Source: Eutreptiella sp. 'Long Island Sound 2002' (Eukaryota; Euglenozoa; Euglenophyceae; Eutreptiales; Eutreptiaceae). Taken from it: a stretch of DNA of 64,000 nucleotides. The translations under genes were made by a program, and so were the position numbers. The notes under the pieces were generated by a model. The model was not told the DNA's origin. It did no database searches and saw nothing but the letters and a program-made list of their open reading frames with translations. Shown here in pieces: positions 1 to 11,217 of the stretch. Position 1 is the stretch's first letter, and each line of letters begins with the position of its first letter. The stretch is taken from NCBI GenBank assembly GCA_964036045.1, contig OZ038402.1:10235013-10299012 (forward strand), in the 5' to 3' direction.

Positions 1-1199
1 TGGTGTGGTGTGGTGTGGTGTGGTGTGGTGTGGTGTGGTGTGGTGTGGTGTGGTGTGGTGTGGTGCGGTGCGGTGCGGTGCGGTGCGGTGCGGTGTGGTG
101 TGGTGTGGTGCGGTGCGGTGCGGTGTGGTGTGGTGTGGTGTGGTGTGGTGTGGTGTGGTGTGGTGTGGTGTGGTGTGGTGCGGTGCGGTGCGGTGTGGTG
201 TGGTGTGGTGTGGTGTGGTGTGGTGTGGTGTGGTGTGGTGTGGTGTGGTGTGGTGTGGTGTGGTGTGGTGTGGTGTGGTGCGGTGCGGTGTGGTGTGGTG
301 TGGTGTCGTGTGGTGTGGTGTGGTGTGGTGTGGTGTGGTGTGGTGTGGTGTGGTGTGGTGTGGTGCGGTGCGGTGCGGTGCGGTGCGGTGCGGTGCGGTG
401 CGGTGTGGTGTGGTGTGGTGTGGTGTGGTGTGGTGTGGTGTGGTGTGGTGTGGTGTGGTGTGGTGTGGTGCGGTGCGGTGCGGTGTGGTGTGGTGTGGTG
501 TGGTGTGGTGTGGTGTGGTGTGGTGTGGTGTGGTGTGGTGTGGTGTGGTGTGGTGTGGTGTGGTGTGGTGTGGTGTGGTGCGGTGCGGTGCGGTGTGGTG
601 TGGTGTGGTGTGGTGTGGTGTGGTGTGGTGTGGTGTGGTGTGGTGTGGTGTGGTGTGGTGTGGTGTGGTGTGGTGCGGTGCGGTGTGGTGTGGTGTGGTG
701 TCGTGTGGTGTGGTGTGGTGTGGTGTGGTGTGGTGTGGTGTGGTGTGGTGTGGTGTGGTGCGGTGCGGTGCGGTGCGGTGCGGTGCGGTGCGGTGCGGTG
801 CGGTGTGGTGTGGTGTGGTGTGGTGTGGTGTGGTGTGGTGTGGTGTGGTGTGGTGTGGTGTGGTGTGGTGCGGTGCGGTGCGGTGTGGTGTGGTGTGGTG
901 TGGTGTGGTGTGGTGTGGTGTGGTGTGGTGTGGTGTGGTGTGGTGTGGTGTGGTGTGGTGTGGTGTGGTGTGGTGTGGTGCGGTGCGGTGCGGTGCGGTG
1001 TGGTGTGGTGTGGTGTGGTGTGGTGTGGTGTGGTGTGGTGTGGTGTGGTGTGGTGTGGTGTGGTGTGGTGTGGTGTGGTGTGGTGTGGTGTGGTGTGGTG
1101 TGGTGTGGTGTGGTGTGGTGTGGTGTGGTGTGGTGTGGTGTGGTGTGGTGTGGTGTGGTGTGGTGTGGTGTGGTGTGGTGTGGTGCAGTGCGGTGCGGT
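1..1199. repeat. Degenerate pentanucleotide microsatellite GGTG(T/C)n, left tract
   Basis: The first 1.2 kb consists almost wholly of GGTGT units interrupted by short blocks of GGTGC. It stays open in several frames only because the 5-bp unit contains no stop; the predicted Trp-Cys-Gly-Val-Val repeats are not proteins. Within it the same rare variant, a GGTGTC unit, recurs about 395 bp apart (near 305 and 700), and so does the longest GGTGC block (near 364 and 759), so the tract has a higher-order period. It directly abuts the 3' end of LINE copy 1. Confidence 0.95.
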
Positions 1200-1557
1200 G
1201 CGGAGGAGGAGGAGGAGGAGCGCCTGCCGTGGTCCCACATACGGTGAGCCGTCTTACCTCCGCTAGAGTAAGACGAATCTCGTCGCACACCTGAGAACGC
1301 TCCACCCAGCAGGCCGTCTGGGTCACAGCGTCGGTGTACGACAACGCTACGGTCCGATCTGCTCTCCGGTCCCGGCCACCGACCGCCCCGAACTGTCCTG
1401 GATCCACCCGAGGCAGCGTCCCAAGATCAACGTGAGCGGAAGATGTGGGTCTCCCGGGGCATCACCCCCGACTTGAGACGTCGCCAGACAAGGAGCGCGG
1501 TCTGGCACGACTGCGCGCTGTACCGGGACGGCCCGGGCGCGTGAGGCCAAGGATGGG
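1200..1557 (-). other. 3' untranslated region of LINE copy 1
   Basis: This lies between the ORF2 stop (TGA at 1,558-1,560) and the (TCC)n/microsatellite end. It is closely similar to 12,733-13,143 and to the 3' part of the non-autonomous copy (10,704 to about 11,090). Copy 1 lacks a segment of about 52 bp near 1,250 that the other two have. The conservation between copies suggests that this is the RNA region recognised by the reverse transcriptase. Confidence 0.6.
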
Positions 1558-2940
1558 TCACGGGCGGAAATAGGGCCACGGGGCGGGCCGACCCAGGGCC
1601 ACCTGCACATCTTTGAAGACCGTGCGGGGGCCTTGGGAAGCCGCAGTGAGGATGGCCGAGAACGCTAAGTGCAGTGCGGCACACCACGAGGGGATCACAC
1701 TTCCACAGAGGCCGGCCTCTAGGCTCCGTCCGTTGCCACCATAATGGAGGGCCCACAGGCGGCGCTGGTCCGGGAAATGGGGGGCAAGCCCGTGCTGGCC
1801 GAGACTGCCCAAGATGACCACGTCATGGGCCTCCAGATAGATTTCCCGCTGGATGCTCTGTGGTATCTGGTTGCTCTCGATATACACATACAGGACTCGG
1901 TATGGGCTGCGCTTATGACGGGTGGAGATGGCGGTCTTCACCTTGGGGGCCAGGAGGAGGTCTCCCGACAGCCACAGGCCCAGGATGACGTCCCAGGCTG
2001 GCCACCTGGACGACCCAGGCGTTGGGGCCCAGTTGGCAACGTGATACCACTCCGGCGGAGGGCGGCCGGCGAGGGACTGGTTCACGGGGGCTCTCGTCAG
2101 GGGGGAGAAGTGGTCGGCAAGGGGCAGGACGGGCACCGCATGCCGCTTGTGCAGGAGGACGGTAGTGAGTATGATGTCGCAGAGGAGGCGACGGAGGTGT
2201 GCAGGACGTAGACCCCTGTGCTGTAGGGCATCCCTGTGCCTGCAGCGGGGAAATGGCCCCGAGACAGCCGACAGTGTAGGTGGTGATGGTGTCGTGGGCC
2301 GGGGAGCCGTCCACAACCAGCAGGAAGGGCTCGTCGCCCCAGAGGACGAGGGTAACCCAGGCAGTGGGCGGGCAGTGGCGCCAGGCACGGCACCTCTGGG
2401 AGAGCCGGGCTGCGAGCCACCGATGGTAGTGGGCGCGGAGGAGCGGGTCGAGTGGGCAGGAGAGGACGTGGTCCCCAGGGGCGGGTAGGAGACAGAGAGG
2501 ACAGGGCGTGTCCTTGCGGGGGAACAGGGAGAGGCGAATGCCGGTGACCGTGAGGTGGTCCCCCCACGTGAGGAGGCCATGGCTGACGGCGGTGGCGTAC
2601 TCGTTGAGGGTAGGGTGGCGCTGAGGCGGGGGAGCCTTAGCGCAGGCGTGGTGGGAGGCGATCAGGGCGCGGCGTGCGTGGGGGAGGGCGTCGTGGATTT
2701 GGAGGCCCGCGTGGGAGAAACAGACGCGGGGGTCTTGCAGGGGACTGAGCCACCCCACTGTGTCGGGGCAGGCGGCCGCGGCTTGCCCCGCCGCCGCATC
2801 CACCTGGTCCAACAGGGCGTCGAGCCAGGAGCCGGTGATGTGGGAGTAGAGATGGCGGGCGGGGGAGACGTGGCCACGGGCCATAGCGCGGCATGCCCGT
2901 ATGAGGTCCCCTTGGAGTGAGTCCTCCGGCTCTCGGCGTC
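1558..2940 (-). pseudogene. LINE copy 1 ORF2, end of RNase H, CCHC finger and C-terminal region
   Basis: This is the continuation of ORF2 after an in-frame TAG at 2,942-2,944; copy 2 has a Glu codon there. It starts with a His- and Asp-containing stretch that fits the last RNase H motif (near 2,820-2,860). A finger of pattern C-x2-C-x7-H-x3-C follows near 2,465-2,510. Another 240 or so residues follow with no family I recognise, well conserved against copy 2 (13,144-14,080). A frameshift near 2,250 splits the region: the frame that reaches 1,913 is wrong below that point, and the true frame ends at TGA 1,558. The endonuclease is not here, so the long tail after the finger is unusual. Confidence 0.7.
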
Positions 2941-2941
2941 C

Positions 2942-5217
2942 CTACTGGGCCGTGATGTACCCTTTGCAATCTGCAAAGTGCCATGAGCCGGACCGGAAAC
3001 CGAAGGCGGGGTCGGCCGAGGGTCCCCTGGCGGTGAGGGCCACCCACGCTGTGTACAACTCCGCCGTGTAGGCGTTGTCCAGCCGTAGGGGGATAGGGAC
3101 AGGGTACACCTGGTAACGGAGGGTGACGGGGCAGAACACCGCCACTGCCCCACCACAGCGTCGGGTCCGCGGGCACCACGACGCATCGTGGAGGATCCCA
3201 TATTCCTCGGGCAGCCGAGAGAACGTGGGGACGGTCGCAGTTACAGCGTGGCTACGGCCTACCGGGGGGAGCGTGCCGACCGGGGGGGTGGGGCGAGAGG
3301 ACTCTCGGGGCCATCCTCCCCGGCGCGCATCCTCCGCACTGCGGTGACCTGCAAGCATCCACGCATGGGTGTCCTGGACTTCGAGTCCGGGGGACGACAG
3401 GGCCATCACGTGGGGAGCATGGTCTGGTAGATGTTCGGCGGGGGGTAAGTGGATGGAGATGTCGCACTGGTGGCATAGGGCGACGAACAGGTCGTGGTCC
3501 GTGGGGTGGGCAGCACACCGGAGCCCGAGCTCGGAGGTGAGGCAGGGCTGAGAGGGGTGGAAGCGCCAGAGGGCAGTCAGGAGCCCGTGGCGCGTGGACC
3601 GGCAAACCAGGGGGTTGGGGTGGTTCAGGTGCCGGATGTAGACGCTGAGGAAGTTGGTGAATCCGACGACCGGGGCCGGGGGAATGCCAACACCCCCTTC
3701 GGGAATCTCGCGGAGGAAGTGGGCAGAGGCGGAGAGGGTCCAGCCAGCGGTGGCGCGCAAGGCCGAGGCGGCCATAGCGTCCAGCACCCGCATGGCCCCG
3801 TAGGAGGGGGGGCGGACGCTGGTAAACCAGTTGACCGTCCCGTGGCACTTGGCGACGAACATGGCGAGGGGGTAGTGGGCCGGCAGCTTGGAGGCTTGGA
3901 GCGCCCTGCACGCGGCGCGGGCACCAGAAAACAAGCGCCGGGAGTCGACGGGGTGGAAGAGGTGGTGGAGGGCGTGGCGGCCAAGCACGCGGACGTAGTC
4001 CTGGCTCGTGGCGCATCGCACCGGCTGGCCGTTCAGGTACACCGTGTCTCTGAGGAAGTGGACCCAGCCATCGCGCATTTCCGTGCCGACCAAGACCGTC
4101 TTGGTTGGGTGTGAGTGGAGGTTGGTGAGACGACCCGCCCGTTCAATGCCGCAGGCGAGGGTGGAGAGGCGGTCACGGTCGCCGGGTAGCCACTGGGTAT
4201 CATCCATCAGGAGTACGCGGTTCAGAGGTCCCGCGGGGGTGTCGGTGGGAGGGACGTGGCGACAGGCTTCGTGTCCTCGGACTTCGCCATATACGCAGTA
4301 CTTCATGCCGGACACGGGGCATCCTTGCCCCGTGCCGGCACCCAGGTAGGTGGAGGACGGGGAACGGCCATCACCCCCCCCCATGTGTACCTCCAGGGCG
4401 CGGTCATGGTGCTGAAGGGTCGTGGCGTCGGCTGAGGAGATCCCTGCCGCGGTCAGGACGGCGTACTCGGTGGTGTGGTTGATGGAGCCGTTCGCATGGC
4501 GGACATCGTCCGACAGGACCCACGCCTCGAGGCGCCGCCTCCAGCGGTCCCACCACACGTCGTGGAGGACGCGGAGGAGCTCCACGGAGGAGCAGTGTGG
4601 GGACATCCCGAACTGGTAGGGTGGCAGGATGCCGCCCTCCACCAGGCGGGGCTGGTAGTGGTCTTTGAGTACGGCGGCCGTGAGCTTCCACACCGTGGCC
4701 AGATTCGTGAGCGGCCTGCCGTTGGCGATGGGGCCGTGTGGCGCCTTTTTCGGGAGATTGATGAAATCTGCGGAGTGCGCCTGGGGCATGGGCGCCCCAC
4801 TGAGAACGCCGTTGATCAAGTCTACGATCACGGTAAACTGGGCGTCCTCCAACTGTCCGAACAGCCGGTATTCCAGCAGATCGTGGTACGGCACAGTGGC
4901 CGCAGCTCGGTGAATGATGGCACGTAGGTTGGCGATGGTGGCGCGGGGTGGTGGGCCAAGCGGGGCGCCGGTCCAACCCGGGATAGCCTGGACACGCGTG
5001 AGGGAGAGCGCCTCAAGGGGGGCCAGGTGCCGCTGGCGCAGCTGGTCCAGCGCAACGGCGGCCTGTTGGTGGAGTTGCACCGGGACCCCCACGACGTAGA
5101 CAGGATCTGCCGGGGGCACGTAACGGGCCCCCAACGTGCGGCGGTAGTCCACTTTGGTGGGCTGCCCGGGGGCGTTGGGTAGGGGCGCCAGTCCCACGTC
5201 CTTTTCCAGGAGGCTGT
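2942..5217 (-). pseudogene. LINE copy 1 ORF2, reverse transcriptase and RNase H core
   Basis: This open segment of about 750 residues catalyses target-primed reverse transcription in the family. Visible landmarks, counted from the first start-like codon at 5,197, are: an L-P-K-K and G-R-P-L-T-N block for the early fingers motifs; motif A with D-D near residue 228; motif B G-x-G-Q-G-C-P-x-S near 291; motif C as M-D-D near 330 (the usual first residue is F/Y/A). RNase H follows with D-A-S near 670, A-E-L near 716 and A-D-C near 743. The catalytic acids are all present, so this part could fold. The frame runs from the inversion junction near 5,217 to TAG at 2,942. Copy 2 retains only the part from the thumb onward. 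Confidence 0.85.
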
Positions 5218-5220
5218 GGT

Positions 5221-6175
5221 CCCCTGATCATCCAGCGGGTGCACCCCCTCTACCACACCATCCAGGCCCCCGCGAGAGTAGCCGGGGGATGCGCCACCCT
5301 CCTCTACAGGGCCCCGGATCTGACCGTGACCAGTCACAGCGCCCACTCCTCTGGGCGAGCCCTCGTCAGTCACTTCACCGTGGCGGGTGTGGCCCACTGC
5401 CACGCCAACGTATATTTCCCGGCCGATGGGGACCTAGACACCCTCCAGGAAGTCCTGAACTGGGTATACCCCTACCTCCTCCTCACCCCGGCCAGGGTCG
5501 TTGTCTTGACGGGGGACCTGAACGCCAACTGCCGTTGGGTCCCACACCTCCCAGTCTCTCCCGCCCCGCTCTGCGACCTCATCCTGCCCACGCTCGCGCG
5601 CCTGGGGATGCGCCGCTTGCACCCCCTTGCCGGTGCCCCAACGTGGGTGAGCCCGCAAGGCTTCGCAGGTGCCCTTGACCACATCTTCCTCCGAACCCCC
5701 TCAGAAGCTACCCACACCACGGAGGTGCGCTCCGATTCCAGTTTCCCATCTGATCATCTGCCCGTGCTTACCACCCTCCATGACCTCCCCCCTGCGCCCC
5801 AGCTGGTGTGCCCGTCAAAGAAGGGCCGCTTCCCCATCCCCCGGGAGCCCCTTGCCAGCCAGCTCCGCGCCCTCAACGACACTTTCCGGGCCGAGCTCAC
5901 CCCACCGCCCCCAGGCGGTCCTGACACGCCGCCGCGCTACGTCGCGGTGACCTTAGCGCTCTACACCGCCGCCACGGCGGCCTACGGGCCCCCTACCCCC
6001 AGCCAGCCTGTGCCGTTGGCTGTTCGAGTCCACGTCGCCAACCTGCGACGCTACGCCCTCGCGCACCCGGACTGGGCATCCCAGTCCCCGCACCTTGTGG
6101 AGGTGGCCCGCCTCAAGGAACAGATCCGGGCGGCTTGGGATGTCCTCCTGGAGGGGACACAGGGGACACAGGGGA
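5221..6175 (+). pseudogene. Inverted AP endonuclease segment of LINE copy 1 ORF2
   Basis: On the plus strand, opposite to the rest of the element, this stretch encodes the body of an exonuclease-endonuclease-phosphatase domain: G-D-L-N-A near 5,512-5,526, L-D-H-I-F near 5,676-5,690 and S-D-H-L-P-V near 5,750-5,766. The first strand and catalytic Q-E of the same domain lie on the minus strand at 6,190-6,300. The family uses this domain to nick target DNA. The split across strands shows an internal inversion of about 0.95 kb with ends near 5,217 and 6,180. Short imperfect inverted repeats of about 14 bp sit at both ends. It should not be called as a separate plus-strand gene. Confidence 0.8.
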
Positions 6176-6884
6176 TGACAGCTTCTTGAACGTGCAGGGT
6201 CAGTGGATACTGGTATTCGTGTACCAGGACGTCTAGGGCGCGAAGCTTGGGCCGCAGGGACATCTGTACGTTTAGGGTCACGATGTCCGGGCGGGGTGAC
6301 GGGCGGTCGGGAAGGGGGGGATCGGAGCTAGGGTGGGCGGCGGGAGGGTGTTGGGTCAGCTTGCAAGCCACGGCCGCAGGGAGGGCGTGAGGCAGGCCCC
6401 GGACCCATTTTCGAAGGTGTCGGGGGTGGTACGTGGCTGCCAGCGCCAGGACACCGCCCCGGGTGAGGCCGGTGGCCGCGATAGAGACACGGCTGTGCAG
6501 GGACTGTGGGAGGACAACATGGTGGTGCTCGGGCAGGATGAGGGAGGTGTATCTGGTGAGACCCAGACACCTGCACGCAATGCACGGCGCCCACTAGCGA
6601 CAAGACGTCGCGGGGCCAGGAGTCCGTCCCGCTGCACACCCGGTAGTAGTGTACCCCCGCCGGCAGGTGCAGGCACATGTGGAGGGCGTAAGGGGGCGGG
6701 ACGAACTGGGCTGTGCCCGGGGCCGGCATCGACACCAGACCCCACTCCCTGGGGGGGGGGGGGGGGCAGGGGGTGTATGCACCCGGGTGCAGGTCCTTGA
6801 CGTGGGGGACGCCGTCAAGGTGGGAGTGGCGGAGCCGAGACAAGGCGTCTGGGATGTCTTCGTTGCGCCCCGCCAGCTCCCGCT
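6176..6884 (-). pseudogene. LINE copy 1 ORF2, N-terminal extension and first endonuclease motif
   Basis: This is the beginning of ORF2. The start codon reads CTG at 6,874-6,876, where copy 2 has ATG (15,969-15,971). About 190 residues of Pro/His-rich sequence with no recognised domain come before the endonuclease. They align well with copy 2 until copy 2 is deleted. A frameshift lies near 6,530, after which the correct frame ends with an L-N-V and H-V-Q-E pair typical of the first endonuclease strand and its catalytic Glu. The reading then breaks at the inversion junction near 6,180. A 16-base G run lies inside at 6,751-6,766. Confidence 0.65.
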
Positions 6885-9800
6885 CTAGCGGTCCCTCGGG
6901 TGCCGGCCGAAGTACGGCTGGAAGCGGTGCGGGTCGGCTGGGGGGCTCCAGGGCGGGGGGGCGGGGGGTTGTGGGCCAGGGCCACGCGGGGGTCGTGGGG
7001 GTCCCCCGAGTACGGGTAGGGCTGGAGAGGGGCCGCAGCATGGTGGTCGTGGCGGCTTGAGTGTGCGCGGGGCTCCACCCGCTCATCGCGGTAAGCACTG
7101 CGACGCCTTGGCGGCGGGCTATCGCGGCGATGTCCAGGGCTGCGGCGGCGGGACGGGGACCTGTCTGAGCGGCGCGGGCTGTACCGTCACTGGTACTTAG
7201 GGTCCGGTTCTCCTTCCGACTCCGAGGTCGCCGTGAGGTCCACCTGCTCCTCCAGGTCCCGCTGGCGGCGGTGCTTCTGTCCTCAACCTCCTCGATGGGT
7301 TTTGCGGGCGGGGTAGTCCCCGTCTGGGTCGGGCACCCAAGGGGTGTACAGCTGCTTCTTGGATTCGGCCCAGGTCACTCTCCAGCCGCGGGCGGTGTGC
7401 TGTCAGGTCAATTTCATGCCTCTGTCATACTCGCAGGCTTGACTCCGACAATCGTGAATTTGGCCTTGTGATTGAGTTGCTCGTCCGAGATGGACGACAG
7501 GCCGGCGCCAAATTTATTGCGGAGGATGCCTCCGAGGAGCCCCGCGTCCACTTCCCCCGATGGGAGATCGTCAACCTCCTGCCATCCTACCCACAGGGCC
7601 TTGGAGAAGGTCTGGGGGTCCACTTTTTGAGGCGTATACCCCTTCTTCTTGGCCGCGCCCTCTGCCTGGTTGGCGGCTGCGGCTTCGGCTAGGGAGGCGG
7701 CTGGGCTGTCGGCGACCCGCCGGACAGGGGGAGGGCTGGCAAGGAAGGTGCGCAGGAACTCCGCGACACCGGGCAGGCTGGGCGCATGGCTGCGGACCCA
7801 GGTCCACTGGTCCCGAATCGGGGATTGCGGGAGGGAGCTGACGCTCGCGCCGTAGTGGCGGAACAGCTGGAGGTGGAAGGCGTGTGCAACTTCGTCTTCA
7901 CAGCCCTTGGGGATCTCCGGGATCCATTCCAGGAGGGAGGCCAGTGCTGCGTCGGTGGGAGAGGCCGTGGGCGACGGCGGCTGGGGAGCAGCGCCCGGGG
8001 TCCGGAGGGCAGCAGCCGCCCGGGGCTTGGGAACCGGGGCCCGGATGGCGAAAGCCAGCTCGGGGGCACCCACGGGGGCTTCCGGGGTAGGCACGGGGCC
8101 CGGCGTAGCCACAGCCTGTCGGAGAACGTTGGCCAAGTCCTCGAGGTTAGGCACCTGGGGCGAGGTGAGGACTGCTGCGGCAAGGATGACGGGCACGAGG
8201 ACCAAGAACTGCAGAGAGCCGGGCGGCGGTGGCTCAAACGAGCCTGGAACCGCACTGCGCACGGCGTTGGCGAATGTGGGTGGTGTGGACTGGAGGCCGC
8301 AGAGCCTGGTGGCTATGAACAGGAGGGGGGGCAGGGCCCTGATGAAGTTGTGTAGCCGGACGGCCTCGGCCTGCCGCTGCGCCGCGGCGGAACGCTGGAT
8401 TTGCTCCTGGGCGTGGTCCCGCTCGGTGCGGATCATGTCCAGGTCACATTTGAGGGACTCCAGGTCCCCCTGCGCCACGGTCAGCTCCTGTTGCTGGGCC
8501 TCATACCGGCCACGCAGCTGGGCAGAGTCGGCTGAGTAGGCCGACACGTCTAGGTCCGGGACAAAGGGCTCCACCGGCTGGGAGGGGCTGGGGGGGGCTG
8601 ATCCGGCGGTTGGGGCAGGCGACTCCGGCGGCGTGGGGTCGGCGGCAGCTGGCTGGACTTGGGAGGCGGTTTCGGGGAGGCTGAAGGAGAGCCTGGTCTG
8701 CTTGGGCAGCAGCAACGAGGGCCAATGATCTGTCCCTGCAGGGGCGGTCTTGCCCTAGAACCAGTACAGGGCTAACGCCGGGGTGAGCGCCGCCGACGCA
8801 AACAGGGTCCCAGCGGCGCTGGGGGCTGCCTGGCCCTTGGTGAGGTAGGGCGCGTGGCTGGGCGGGGTGAGGGGAGGGGGGCTGGCGGTGTCTGGGATGC
8901 CGGCCTGCAGCCGGGCGAAGGTGGGGGCTGTGGCCCAGGAGTGCTCGCCGGCCTGCTCGATCTGGTGCAGCCGCTCACCGCTGCGGACCGGCAGGACCGA
9001 GCACTCCAGCAGCGGCCGCAGCTGGTCGGGGGTCCACATGCCCTTGTGGGCGAGGGGAGGGGGAGTGGCGACCGGGGCCGGCGTGTACTGCCCAGCGGGG
9101 CAAACGGAGGAGGCCCACACCACGAGGCCGAACTTCAGCGGGACGAGTTCCGCTGTCGGGATCTGGGCTGTTTGCAGGACCGCGTGCACGTCATTGGGCG
9201 GCGCCCAAAAGGCCGCAACCACCTCGCGGGTCCGAAGGCGGTCCCATGACGGCCTGAGGTGGGGGGCAGGGAACTGGCTGATGGGCTTGTGAATCTTGTG
9301 AAAGACCTTTTGACTTTGGATTTCCGGAGGTGCGTCGGTGTCGATGGCTGGAGGCTGTTCTCGGGCCGTGTAGAGGCCCCTGAAGACCAGGCCGCGGAGG
9401 CGTGACGCGGAGATTGGGGCATGGCCCGGACTCCACCGCGTGACTAGGGCTGCAGTGAGGGCTTCGGGGTCCTTGGAGACGTATTCCAGCAGCGGGCCGC
9501 CTTGCACCAGCGACAGGGGGACGTGTTCGATAACTTTCACATCGGACGGACTTGTGGCGACCGTGACGGTGGCTGTGAGCAGGAGCCCTCGTGGCGTCCA
9601 CACCCCTGTCACGGCGGTAATAGCCTAGACACCGCCGTCCGCAACCGTCCATCGTAGGGCATCGCATAGGTCGGCCGAGGCGGGGTCGGTGGCCCGGATG
9701 GCCTCATCCACTGCTTCCACCGCGTCATCCTTCAACATGTCCAGCTCCCGCACGAGGCGATCAGCGTCGTCAGACTGGGCAATATCCATCAGAAATATGG

Positions 9801-9889
9801 GGAACGGTCCCCGACGAATGGCACCTCCTCGCCTGGTGTCAGGGGGCAGGAGAGGGGGAGTCCTGGGACGGCGTTGAGTGGTCCGACAT
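6885..9889 (-). pseudogene. LINE copy 1 ORF1 (coiled-coil, RS-rich nucleic-acid binding protein)
   Basis: This is homologous to the ORF1 of copy 2 (15,980-18,952), which fixes the start at ATG 9,887-9,889 and the end at TAG 6,885-6,887. ORF1 proteins of LINEs coat the element RNA and form trimers. Here a heptad-like Glu/Gln/Arg-rich stretch near 8,380-8,540 fits a coiled coil, and the last 180 or so residues are Arg/Ser/Asp-rich. No CCHC knuckle is visible. The copy is inactivated by a +1 frameshift near 9,843, TAG at 9,625 and TAG at 8,755 (both Gln in copy 2), a 1-nt loss near 7,430 and a TGA near 7,402. Confidence 0.7.
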
Positions 9890-10663
9890 GATTGGCTGCG
9901 ACGAAAAAAGAGCGGGTGGCCTGTGGCCGCAAGGCACCGGGAGGGGGTGGTAAATTGGGGTGCAGAGGCTACAGGAAGATCACGAACAGTAGCGGCAGCT
10001 CCCATTTGACTGGGTGCAGAAGAAAAAACATAAGATGCCACAAGCGTGGCCATGGTGTGACGAAACAAAGAGCATGGCGCAAGAGCGGAGAGCAACATGG
10101 GGCCGCCTGGCGGAGCGGGTCGGCGAATGAGGGTCCCAGGACTCACGAGGACAGGGGTGCGAGGGGAGCCCCGCGCTGGCGCGCGGTGCTGCAACCCACG
10201 GGGCGCATAGGCGAGTGGGGCCCCACGTCGGGACAGCGAAGTAAACGTCTCACGATACCCCTGCACAAGGCGTCACGCTTGAGCGGCGGATACGTCGAAT
10301 GCAGTCCCCGTCGCGGCTCCCCGCGTAGCGGCCTGGAAGATTGCCACGGTCGACGTCTTGCCAGAGTTGATTGTAGGACGCAGCGCCCACTGTGAGCAGG
10401 AGGGGGCTAGCAAGGGGGAGGGACGCACCTGGGGTGCGGCACTCGGCCCTTGGAGACACGGGAGCAGAGAGAGAGAGAGACAGAGTGCACCATACGGGTG
10501 GAGCAGAGCGGAGAAGGGGGCCACGATGGCAAGAGATGAGTCACGCGGTGGCACGACCATCACGACGTATCACGACTGGCTTCGAGCGTGGCAGTGCGTG
10601 TAGGCAATCCGTCCTACAGCTACCATCATGAGGGTTTTTAGGCTGGTGCCAGGTCACCAGGGT
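9890..10663 (-). other. 5' untranslated region of LINE copy 1
   Basis: This segment lies between the ORF1 start and the microsatellite. It is strongly similar to 18,953-19,727 of copy 2. The first 90 or so bases (10,570-10,663) also recur at about 12,240-12,331 in the non-autonomous copy. That shared block holds a TAAAAACC motif about 30 nt from the element's first base, which could be part of an internal promoter. This is not shown by the sequence alone. No ORF here is conserved between copies. Confidence 0.5.
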
Positions 10664-10703
10664 GCGGTGCGGTGGAGTGCGGTGCAGTGCGGTGCGGTGC
10701 GGT
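10664..10703. repeat. Short GGTGC microsatellite between two LINE-family elements
   Basis: About 40 bp of GGTGC units with single GGAGT variants separate the 5' end of copy 1 from the 3' end of the non-autonomous copy. It is the shortest of the four tracts. Confidence 0.85.
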
Positions 10704-11217
10704 GGAGGAGGAGGAGGAGGAGGAGGAGGAGCGCCTGCCGTGGTCCCACGTACGGTGAGCCGTGGCGTCGTCCCTCGGGGGCCCCACGCAGGCTCTGCCG
10801 AGGGAGTCCTCCTTCTTACCTCCGCTAGAGTAAGACGAATCTCGTCGCACACCTGAGAACGCTCCTCCCAGCAGGCCGTCTGGGTCACAACGCCGGTGTA
10901 CGACAACGCTACGGCCCGATCCGCTCTCCGGTCCCGGCCACCGACTGCCCCGATCTGTCCTGGATCCACCCGAGTCAGCGTTCCAAGGTCAACGTGAGCT
11001 GAGAAGGTGTGGGTCTCCCGGGGCATCACCCCCGATTTGAAAACGTCGCCGGGCTAAATAGAACGCGGCCCAGCACGACTATGCGCACTGCCGGCGGGCC
11101 GAGTACCGCCGGCGGCGCGAGTACGGTCACATTACACGATCACGCGCACCGCCGGGGGCCTGGGTACCCCCGGGTTCTGTGGGTGCGGGACGTGTGCCAG
11201 CGCCTTGTCGGCGCACG

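Larger units (their letters stand above)
1200..10663 (-). mobile_element. LINE-type non-LTR retrotransposon, copy 1 (full length, broken)
   Basis: This minus-strand element has ORF1 and ORF2 and no terminal repeats. Its 3' end is a (TCC)n run followed by the microsatellite, and its 5' end near 10,663 also abuts the microsatellite. The same two ends occur in the copies at 10,704-12,331 and 12,733-19,727, which fixes the boundaries. ORF2 carries AP endonuclease, reverse transcriptase, RNase H and a CCHC finger. The copy is dead as read: ORF1 has two frameshifts and three in-frame stops, ORF2 has one in-frame TAG and at least two frameshifts, and the endonuclease segment is inverted. The clade is not assigned. 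The domain order with RNase H after the reverse transcriptase recalls the Tad/I/R1 group, but that is inference. Confidence 0.85.

Noticed and set aside
3-1294. Long plus-strand ORFs of Trp-Cys-Gly-Val-Val repeats
   Set aside because: The 5-bp unit lacks stops in several frames, so all are translations of a microsatellite.
5239-6189. Independent plus-strand nuclease gene
   Set aside because: It completes the endonuclease begun on the minus strand next to it, so it is an inverted part of LINE copy 1.
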